A program made the position numbers and the translations under genes. The notes beneath the pieces are model-generated. The model searched no databases and was not told where the DNA came from. It saw nothing but the letters and a program-made list of their open reading frames with translations. Shown piece after piece: positions 6,699-11,775 of a stretch of 11,775 nucleotides of DNA. This stretch comes from Sva-07 sp035529175 (lineage in GTDB: Bacteria; Actinomycetota; Acidimicrobiia; Acidimicrobiales; Ilumatobacteraceae): positions 1 to 11,775 of the forward strand of contig DATKXG010000374.1 of assembly GCA_035529175.1 (NCBI GenBank). Direction: 5' to 3'. Position 1 is the stretch's first letter. Each line of letters opens with the position of its first letter.

Positions 6699-8062
6699 CG
6701 CCGCAGCGACGTGCCGTCGCGTGTTGTCTCCACCGTCCATCCCTCGGCCTGGAGTTCTGCCCGCAGCGTGTCGGCGGTGGCGAAATCCTTGGCGGCACGA
6801 GCGTCGTCGAGCGCTTGGGCACGTGCGAGCGCGTCGGCGTCGACCACCACCTCGGAGCCGAGCCGCAGCCCGACCGCGCCGGCGATCTCGTGGACGGCAG
6901 CGACCAGCGGTCCGGCATGGTCGTCGCCGTCGTCGAGGGCGGCGTTCGCCCGGCGAACGGTGTCGAACAGCAACGCCGTCGCCCTCGGCGTGTCGAGGTC
7001 GTCGTCCATCGCTGCACGGAACTCGTCGAGCACGGCGGAGTCCGGCTCGGCCGGTTCGACGCCGGCGACGCGAGCGGCGAACGCGTCAAGGCCCGCCAGG
7101 GACTTGACGGCCGCGTCGATGCCATCCTGGGTGATCTTCACCGGGCTCCGGTAGTGCGACTGCAACAGCACCATCCGGTATGCACGCGGGTCGTAGTGCT
7201 CGATCAGGTCGAGCAGGTTCGAGACGTTCCCGAGGCTCTTCGACATCTTCTCGCCCTCGGCGTCGACGACGAAACCGTTGTGCATCCAATGGTTCGCGAA
7301 CGTCTTGCCGAGCGCGACGGCCTGGGCGCGTTCGTTCTCGTGGTGCGGGAAACGCAGGTCCTGGCCACCACCGTGCAGATCGAAACCCTCGCCGAGCAGG
7401 TCGAGGCTCATCACCACGCACTCGGAGTGCCATCCCGGACGGCCTGCGCCCCACGGTGACGGCCACGCCGGATCGCTCTCCGTCGACGGACCGGTTGCGA
7501 ACTTCCACAGAACGAAGTCGGCCGGGTGGCGTTTGCCGGCAGCGCCGACGACCTCACGGTCACCGCCACCCGAACGCATGTCGTCGACCGACTGATGAGC
7601 GAGCAGCCCGTAGTCGTCGACGGACTCGACCGACATGTACACGCCATCGTCGGTGACGTATGCGTGGTCGCGCTCGATCAACTCGCCGATCATCGTCACC
7701 ATCTCGTCGACGTAGTCCGTGGCGTGCGGCGTGTCGGTGGGCCGCTGGAAGTCGACGGCGTCCATCGCCTGCCACCACACCGCTTCGCACTTGGTGGTGA
7801 TGTCCTGCCACGGGCGGCCCTCGCGCAGCGCACGCTCGATGATCTTGTCCTCGATGTCGGTGATGTTCGACACGAGCCGGACCTCGAGGCCGGTCCACTC
7901 GAGGTAGCGGCGCAGGATGTCGTAGACGAGCGTGGCGCGGCCGTGGCCGAGGTGAGGAGGGCCGTACACGGTGGGTCCGCACAGGTAGATGCTGACCTTG
8001 CCCGGCTCGCGCAGAGCCAGCTCGCGCACGGAACGCGTCGCGGTGTCGTAGAGGTGCAGCAC
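6695..8062 (-). CDS. cysS: Cysteinyl-tRNA synthetase
   Basis: Charges tRNA-Cys with cysteine in the cytoplasm (class I synthetase). From GTG 8062 it has 455 residues, normal for CysS. Zinc ligands that also recognise the cysteine thiol are C28 in YLCGPTVYG, C215 in WHSEC, H240 and E244 in FPHHENE; the 25- and 4-residue spacings match the E. coli enzyme. The HIGH motif is HLGH at 37-40 and KMSKS is at 272-276. A C-terminal helical region with a DALR-type segment favours CysS over the shorter paralogue MshC. The reading frame extends upstream to 8299 inside valS, so the start must be chosen: TAGACT ends 8 bases before GTG 8062 and the protein then begins LHLYDTATRSV, as family members do. GTG 8083 and ATG 8107 are alternatives that would add 7 or 15 residues. 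It diverges from valS and is followed by the acyltransferase with a 4-base overlap. Confidence 0.93.
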   Translation of the reverse strand: MLHLYDTATRSVRELALREPGKVSIYLCGPTVYGPPHLGHGRATLVYDILRRYLEWTGLEVRLVSNITDIEDKIIERALREGRPWQDITTKCEAVWWQAMDAVDFQRPTDTPHATDYVDEMVTMIGELIERDHAYVTDDGVYMSVESVDDYGLLAHQSVDDMRSGGGDREVVGAAGKRHPADFVLWKFATGPSTESDPAWPSPWGAGRPGWHSECVVMSLDLLGEGFDLHGGGQDLRFPHHENERAQAVALGKTFANHWMHNGFVVDAEGEKMSKSLGNVSNLLDLIEHYDPRAYRMVLLQSHYRSPVKITQDGIDAAVKSLAGLDAFAARVAGVEPAEPDSAVLDEFRAAMDDDLDTPRATALLFDTVRRANAALDDGDDHAGPLVAAVHEIAGAVGLRLGSEVVVDADALARAQALDDARAAKDFATADTLRAELQAEGWTVETTRDGTSLRR

Positions 8063-8076
8063 GGTCCCGGAGTCTA
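8063..8076 (-). promoter_or_regulatory. -10 box deciding the cysS start, leaderless
   Basis: TAGACT on the minus strand (8076-8071) is followed by 8 bases and then GTG 8062. This is the same arrangement as at the other genes in the window and is the main reason to prefer GTG 8062. No clear -35 is seen at 17 bases. A GGAGG at 8090-8086 is too far from this GTG and only 2 bases from GTG 8083, so it is a poor ribosome site for either. Confidence 0.5.
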
Positions 8077-8124
8077 CGAGCACCCCCTCCGGCCACCCCG
8101 GCACCATTTCCCTGCCGTCTGTGT

Positions 8125-8158
8125 TGCATTCCGGGTGAGCCGGGTCACCCGGAACGCA
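8125..8158. promoter_or_regulatory. 34-bp inverted repeat between divergent cysS and valS
   Basis: Arms TGCATTCCGGGTGA (8125-8138) and TCACCCGGAACGCA (8145-8158) pair with one mismatch (A8128/C8155) around a 6-base loop; the inner ten pairs are perfect. It lies 49 bases from the cysS -10 and 38 bases from the valS -10. Since both genes read away from it, it is not a terminator for either. It could be the binding site of a dimeric regulator of both synthetase genes, or a DNA or RNA hairpin if an upstream start site exists. It does not look like a T-box leader, as no specifier-loop or antiterminator pattern is visible. Confidence 0.5.
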
Positions 8159-8171
8159 GCGCAAACGTTCT

Positions 8172-8201
8172 GGGGAGGGGGAGGGGGCGAGTCGGTAGCC
8201 T
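8172..8201 (+). promoter_or_regulatory. G-run and -10 box upstream of valS
   Basis: Bases 8172-8187 are three runs of G (4, 5 and 5) separated by single A. About 10 bases further, TAGCCT (8196-8201) matches TANNNT and ends 9 bases before ATG 8211. The 9 bases are pyrimidine-rich with no Shine-Dalgarno sequence, so a short-leader or leaderless mRNA is likely. The G-run occupies the place where a -35 would be expected, so this promoter has no normal -35. The run is also more than 20 bases from ATG, too far for ribosome binding. Confidence 0.4.
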
Positions 8202-8210
8202 CGGCCCTCT

Positions 8211-10778
8211 ATGACCACTACGGCGGCGAACATCCCCGACAAGCCGACGCTCGACGGCATCGAGGAGCGCTGGGCTGCCCAGTGGGACGCCGATGGCACC
8301 TACCGCTTCGACGCGTCGGTGCCCCGCGAAGGCGTGTTCTCCATCGACACGCCACCGCCCACGGTGAGCGGCTCGCTGCACATGGGCCACGTGTTCAGCT
8401 ACACCCACACCGACATCATCGCCCGCTACCAGCGCATGCGCGGCAAGGCCGTGTTCTACCCGATGGGCTGGGACGACAACGGCCTGCCCACCGAACGACG
8501 CGTGCAGAACTACTACGGCGTGCGCTGCGATCCGAGCCAGCACTACGAGGCCGGGTTCGAGCCGCCGTTCCGCGGTGATCCGCCGAAGAACCACCACGCC
8601 ATCCCGATCTCGCGCCCGAACTTCCTCGAGCTCTGCGACGAGCTGGTCGAACTCGATGAGCAGGTCTTCGAGCACCTCTTCAAGCGGCTCGGGCTGTCGG
8701 TCGACTGGAACCACCACTACGCCACGATTGACGAGCGCTCGCGGCGCGCCAGCCAGCGGGCGTTCCTCCGCAACGTCGCCCGCGGCGAGGCCTACAGCCA
8801 GGAAGCGCCGACGCTCTGGGACGTCGACTTCCGTACCGCCGTCGCGCAGGCCGAGATGGAAGATCGTGAGCGGCCGGGCGCCTACCACAAGATCCCGTTC
8901 GCACGCGCCGACGGGGACGGGGCCATCGAGATCGACACCACCCGCCCCGAGCTCCTCGCCGCCTGCGTGGCGCTGGTCGCCCATCCCGACGACGAGCGCT
9001 ACCAGGCGCTCTTCGGCACCACGGTCACCGTGCCGCTCTACGGCCAGCAGGTCGAGGTGCGCGCCCACGAACTCGCCCAACCCGACAAGGGCACCGGCAT
9101 CGCCATGATCTGCACGTTCGGCGACACCACCGACGTGACGTGGTGGCGCGAGCTGAACCTGCCGATGCGGGCGATCATCGGCCGTGACGGCCGACTGCAC
9201 GCCGAGGCGCCCCAGGGCGTCGATGCCGAGGCCTACGCGAGCATCGCCGGGCTCACCGCCAAACAGGCGCAGAAGGTGGTCGTCGAACAGCTGGTCGAGA
9301 CAGGTCTGCTCATCGGCGAGCCCCGCCCGGTCCAGCACCCGGTGAAGTTCTACGAACGCGGCGACCGTCCGCTCGAGATCGTCACCTCGCGCCAGTGGTA
9401 CATCCGCAACGGCGGCCGCGACACCGACCTCCGCGCCGCGCTCGTCGCCCGGGGCGGCGAGGTCACGTGGCATCCCGCCCACATGCAGCACCGCTACGAC
9501 AACTGGGTCGAAGGTCTCAACGGCGACTGGCTCGTGAGCCGCCAGCGCTTCTTCGGTGTGCCGATCCCGATCTGGTACCCGCTCGACGAGCACGGTGAAC
9601 CTCGCTACGACGAACCGCTGGTGCCCGACGAGGCCGACCTCCCGATCGATCCCTCGACCGACGCCCCCGCCGGCTACAGCGAGGGCCAACGCGATCAACC
9701 CGGCGGCTTCATGGGCGATCCCGACATCCTCGACACCTGGGCCACGTCGTCGCTGACCCCGCTGATCGCGGGCGGTTGGGAGGAGGACGGCGACCTCTTC
9801 GACCACGTCTTCCCGATGGACATGCGCCCCCAGGGCCACGACATCATCCGCACCTGGTTGTTCGCCACGATGACGCGCAGCCACCACGAGTTCGGGTGCG
9901 CACCCTGGAAGCACGTGGCGCTCTCCGGCTGGATCCTCGACCCCGACCGCAAGAAGATGTCGAAGTCGAAGGGCAACGTCGTCACCCCGATGGACCTGTT
10001 CGAGACCTACGGCACCGACGCCGTGCGGTACTGGTCCGGTTCGGGCCGTCCCGGCGTCGACACGGCGTACAGCGAAGAGCAGATGAAGGTGGGGCGCAAG
10101 CTTGCCAACAAGCTGCTCAACGTCACCAAGTTCACACTGCAGTTCGGCGCGCCATCGGGTGACCGGTCGCTCGACGATGCCGTCACCGACCCGATCGACC
10201 GCTCGATGCTCGCCAAGCTCGACGCCGTGATCACCGACGCGACCGCTGCCTTCGAAGCGTTCGACTACGCCCGTGCACTCGAGCGCACCGAGGCGTTCTT
10301 CTGGTGGTTCTGCGACAACTACGTCGAACTCGTCAAGGGACGCACCTACGACGAACAGCGCCCTGACGGCGCCGACTCGGCCAAGCGAGCGCTGCGCGAG
10401 GCGCTCGGCGCCGTGCAGCGCCTGCTCGCCCCGGTGCTGCCCTTCGCCGCCGAGGAATCGTGGAGCTGGTGGAACGACTCCAGCGTGCACCTCGCACCAT
10501 GGCCCACTCCGACCGGCGACGAGTCCGCCCCGTTCGGTGATCCCACGCTGGCCGACGTGACCATCGAGATCCTCACGCAGGTCCGACGGGCCAAGACCGA
10601 GGCCAAGCGCAGCCAGCGGGCAACGGTGGCGACCCTCGTCGTCACGGCGCCTGCGACGCTGCACTCAGCAATCGAGGCCGGGCGCGACGATCTCGTCGAC
10701 GCCGGTTCGATCCGCGACCTCGTCGTCGTCGACGGCGAGGCGGTCGCGACCGTCGTCACCCTCGCGGACGACGACTGA
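8211..10778 (+). CDS. valS: Valyl-tRNA synthetase, compact form
   Basis: Charges tRNA-Val with valine and proofreads threonine (class I synthetase, cytoplasm). The 855 residues begin with the Rossmann catalytic domain: TPPPTVSGSLHMGH has the HIGH motif at 57-60, then GWDDNGLPTERRVQ, typical of ValS. The inserted editing domain lies roughly at 200-380, the catalytic fold resumes with GDWLVSRQRFFGVPIP, and KMSKS is at 582-586, followed by the helical anticodon-binding domain. The last 60 or so residues lack the long Leu/Glu/Lys-rich coiled-coil arm found in E. coli and Thermus ValS, so this is the short form like that of archaea and some bacteria. ATG 8211 is chosen because the protein starts at the expected distance from the first motif and a TAGCCT box precedes it. 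It diverges from cysS; the transpeptidase downstream has its own promoter. Confidence 0.95.
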   Translation: MTTTAANIPDKPTLDGIEERWAAQWDADGTYRFDASVPREGVFSIDTPPPTVSGSLHMGHVFSYTHTDIIARYQRMRGKAVFYPMGWDDNGLPTERRVQNYYGVRCDPSQHYEAGFEPPFRGDPPKNHHAIPISRPNFLELCDELVELDEQVFEHLFKRLGLSVDWNHHYATIDERSRRASQRAFLRNVARGEAYSQEAPTLWDVDFRTAVAQAEMEDRERPGAYHKIPFARADGDGAIEIDTTRPELLAACVALVAHPDDERYQALFGTTVTVPLYGQQVEVRAHELAQPDKGTGIAMICTFGDTTDVTWWRELNLPMRAIIGRDGRLHAEAPQGVDAEAYASIAGLTAKQAQKVVVEQLVETGLLIGEPRPVQHPVKFYERGDRPLEIVTSRQWYIRNGGRDTDLRAALVARGGEVTWHPAHMQHRYDNWVEGLNGDWLVSRQRFFGVPIPIWYPLDEHGEPRYDEPLVPDEADLPIDPSTDAPAGYSEGQRDQPGGFMGDPDILDTWATSSLTPLIAGGWEEDGDLFDHVFPMDMRPQGHDIIRTWLFATMTRSHHEFGCAPWKHVALSGWILDPDRKKMSKSKGNVVTPMDLFETYGTDAVRYWSGSGRPGVDTAYSEEQMKVGRKLANKLLNVTKFTLQFGAPSGDRSLDDAVTDPIDRSMLAKLDAVITDATAAFEAFDYARALERTEAFFWWFCDNYVELVKGRTYDEQRPDGADSAKRALREALGAVQRLLAPVLPFAAEESWSWWNDSSVHLAPWPTPTGDESAPFGDPTLADVTIEILTQVRRAKTEAKRSQRATVATLVVTAPATLHSAIEAGRDDLVDAGSIRDLVVVDGEAVATVVTLADDD

Positions 10779-10800
10779 CCCCGGGCCGGCGGTCGATCGA

Positions 10801-10829
10801 CTGACCGGGCGACGCCGCTCGCCTACACT
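10801..10829 (+). promoter_or_regulatory. Promoter of the L,D-transpeptidase gene, leaderless
   Basis: CTGACC (10801-10806) resembles the -35 hexamer TTGACA. After 17 bases comes TACACT (10824-10829), a good -10, followed by 7 bases and GTG 10837. It is the best-formed plus-strand promoter in the window. It lies in the 58 bases after valS, so the transpeptidase is probably transcribed on its own. Confidence 0.65.
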
Positions 10830-10836
10830 CGGCGCC

Positions 10837-11493
10837 GTGCCAGCGAAGTTGGGTCTGCCGGCGATGGTGATCGCCTGTCTGCTGATCGTCGCGACGCCCG
10901 TGCTCGCCCAGACCCCTGCACCGGACACGACCGGCGCGGAGACGAGCGTCCCGACAACCACCATCCAGTCCGAGCCTCTGACCTCCGAGCCCGGCGCGAT
11001 CACCGGCCCGGCATCGACCCCTGGCGCTCTGCCGACCAGGGGGCCACAGGTCCAGCTCACACCTCCCCCACCGAGCCCGTTCGACCCTCCGGTCGACGGC
11101 GGCAGCGGGAGGAGGGTCGTCTACTCCAAGTCGCAGCAGACCGTGTGGGCCTACGACGAGAACAACACCATCATCAAAGTGCACCGCGTGTCGGGCCGAC
11201 AGGACCCGGGCGATCCGCTTCCCGGCACGTATCAGGTCTGGTCCCGTTCGATTCGAACGTTCTCGATCAACAACCCGACGATCACCTGGAATTACATGGT
11301 CCGCTTCGCCAAGGGTGACCGCGGCGGCAACATCGGGTTCCACGACATCCCCTACCAGTACGGCCAACCGGTCCAGACGCTCGATCAGTTGGGCCAGGCG
11401 CTGTCCGGCGGGTGCGTGCGTCAGGCACCCGAGGACGCGATCTGGATGTGGAACTGGGCCCAGATCGGGACCGTCGTCGTCGTCACCCCCTGA
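10837..11493 (+). CDS. Exported L,D-transpeptidase-like protein (YkuD domain)
   Basis: Predicted to form or edit 3-3 peptide cross-links in peptidoglycan outside the cytoplasmic membrane. The 218-residue protein starts with a signal peptide: hydrophobic core at about 8-20 and a likely cut after VLA at residue 24. A Thr/Pro-rich linker to about 88 would span the wall. The catalytic domain follows (RRVVYSKSQQTVWAYDENN is its first strands). Active-site landmarks are IGFHDIP with H169 and LSGGCVRQ with the nucleophile C193 followed by the conserved Arg. The usual SHGC reads SGGC here, a substitution at a position that varies in the family, so activity is still expected. No second domain or wall-binding repeat is present. 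GTG 10837 is chosen because TACACT lies 7 bases before it and the signal peptide begins there. The next gene also looks like a wall protein. Confidence 0.85.
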   Translation: MPAKLGLPAMVIACLLIVATPVLAQTPAPDTTGAETSVPTTTIQSEPLTSEPGAITGPASTPGALPTRGPQVQLTPPPPSPFDPPVDGGSGRRVVYSKSQQTVWAYDENNTIIKVHRVSGRQDPGDPLPGTYQVWSRSIRTFSINNPTITWNYMVRFAKGDRGGNIGFHDIPYQYGQPVQTLDQLGQALSGGCVRQAPEDAIWMWNWAQIGTVVVVTP

Positions 11494-11508
11494 CGCCGCG
11501 CTTCAGAC

Positions 11509-11535
11509 GTCGCCGTTCGTCCGAGCGGGGGCGAC
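11509..11535 (+). terminator. Possible weak hairpin after the transpeptidase gene
   Basis: GTCGCC (11509-11514) can pair with GGCGAC (11530-11535) around a 15-base loop that could itself pair weakly. It lies 16 bases after the transpeptidase stop and before the next gene. There is no T-tract, and GC-rich 6-bp repeats arise easily by chance here. Confidence 0.25.
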
Positions 11536-11558
11536 CGGGAGGTCACACGTGGCGGCAG

Positions 11559-11564
11559 TATCGT
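11559..11564 (+). promoter_or_regulatory. Possible -10 box of the last gene
   Basis: TATCGT matches TANNNT and ends 10 bases before ATG 11575, slightly farther than at the other genes. No convincing -35 is seen at 17 bases. No Shine-Dalgarno sequence lies in the usual place either, so this box is the best available explanation for how the gene starts. Confidence 0.3.
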
Positions 11565-11574
11565 CGTCGCCGAC

Positions 11575-11775
11575 ATGTCCGACCAGACCGAGCCCGAGGA
11601 CGAGGCAACCACGCCGGAGCCCCAACCCGACGACCTGGCGCTGCCCACCGAGTCGCCGGTGCCGCCGCCGCCGGCCCCGCCGAAGGCCACGGAGAAGCCG
11701 ACGTCGGCCCGGAAGATGCCCCGCACCTGGCCGCAACGGCTGACGATCACCGCGGTCTTCCTCATGGCCATCGGG
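11575..11775 (+). CDS. N-terminus of a membrane protein, probably LytR-CpsA-Psr family (partial)
   Basis: The first 67 codons are present and run off the window end. Residues 1-45 are acidic then Pro/Ala-rich (PVPPPPAPPK), expected to stay in the cytoplasm. A basic segment ending RTWPQR (50-55) follows, and a hydrophobic stretch TITAVFLMAIG starts at about 57, likely a signal anchor. This layout, and the RTWPQR-like motif just before the membrane segment, are what actinobacterial LytR-CpsA-Psr proteins show; that family moves glycopolymers from lipid carriers onto peptidoglycan. The catalytic domain lies outside the window, so the assignment is inference from a short, poorly conserved region, helped by the wall-related gene before it. 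ATG 11575 is the obvious start of the frame. Confidence 0.5.
   Translation, partial: MSDQTEPEDEATTPEPQPDDLALPTESPVPPPPAPPKATEKPTSARKMPRTWPQRLTITAVFLMAIG

Noticed and set aside
8063..8210. A T-box or other riboswitch before valS
   Set aside because: The valS leader seems too short and no specifier loop or antiterminator pattern is visible; the inverted repeat alone does not make a riboswitch.
8063..8299. Upstream extension of the cysS frame to 8299
   Set aside because: It would run into valS and through the intergenic inverted repeat, adds residues not found in the family, and ignores the TAGACT box placed just before GTG 8062.
8145..10664. An 839-codon open frame on the minus strand across valS
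   Set aside because: It mirrors valS, which has full synthetase motifs. Long antisense frames are expected when third positions are nearly all G or C. Its translation is low-complexity Val/Arg/Glu/His-rich with no motif.

Overview
The window looks like ordinary chromosomal DNA from a GC-rich actinobacterium. GC content is high, third codon positions are almost all G or C, and GTG starts are common. Most genes have no Shine-Dalgarno sequence; a TANNNT box lies 6-10 bases before the start codon instead, which is the usual look of leaderless actinobacterial transcripts. A compact valyl-tRNA synthetase without the C-terminal coiled-coil arm, and Thr/Pro-rich exported proteins, suggest Acidimicrobiia (Ilumatobacter-like). 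That placement is inference; no rRNA or other phylogenetic marker is present.

Layout, left to right. Positions 1-200 have no gene I can defend. A family 2 glycosyltransferase (222-923, +) has a problem at its 5' end: an in-frame TAG sits just before its first conserved strand. It converges on an acyl-CoA dehydrogenase (1015-2226, -), and a large two-part hairpin lies between them. The dehydrogenase promoter carries two GTTACC-type inverted-repeat operator candidates over its -35 and -10. Divergent from it is a lipoprotein alpha/beta-hydrolase (2336-4456, +). That gene converges on a membrane acyltransferase/SGNH protein (4593-6698, -) across two tandem copies of a 61-bp hairpin element plus a third hairpin that overlaps the acyltransferase stop codon.

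The acyltransferase follows cysS (6695-8062, -) with a 4-base GTGA stop/start overlap, so the two probably form one transcript. cysS and valS (8211-10778, +) diverge from a 148-base spacer holding a 34-bp inverted repeat and a G-run. After valS come an exported L,D-transpeptidase-like protein (10837-11493, +) with a well-formed promoter, and the first 67 codons of a membrane protein that resembles the start of a LytR-CpsA-Psr ligase (11575 to the window end).

The themes are aminoacylation (cysS, valS), cell envelope (acyltransferase, transpeptidase, probable LCP protein, perhaps the glycosyltransferase) and lipid metabolism (dehydrogenase, esterase-like lipoprotein). I see no CRISPR array, prophage, insertion sequence, toxin-antitoxin pair or defence system. 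The best leads are non-coding: the dual operator, the duplicated hairpin element, the cysS/valS inverted repeat and the leaderless start pattern.
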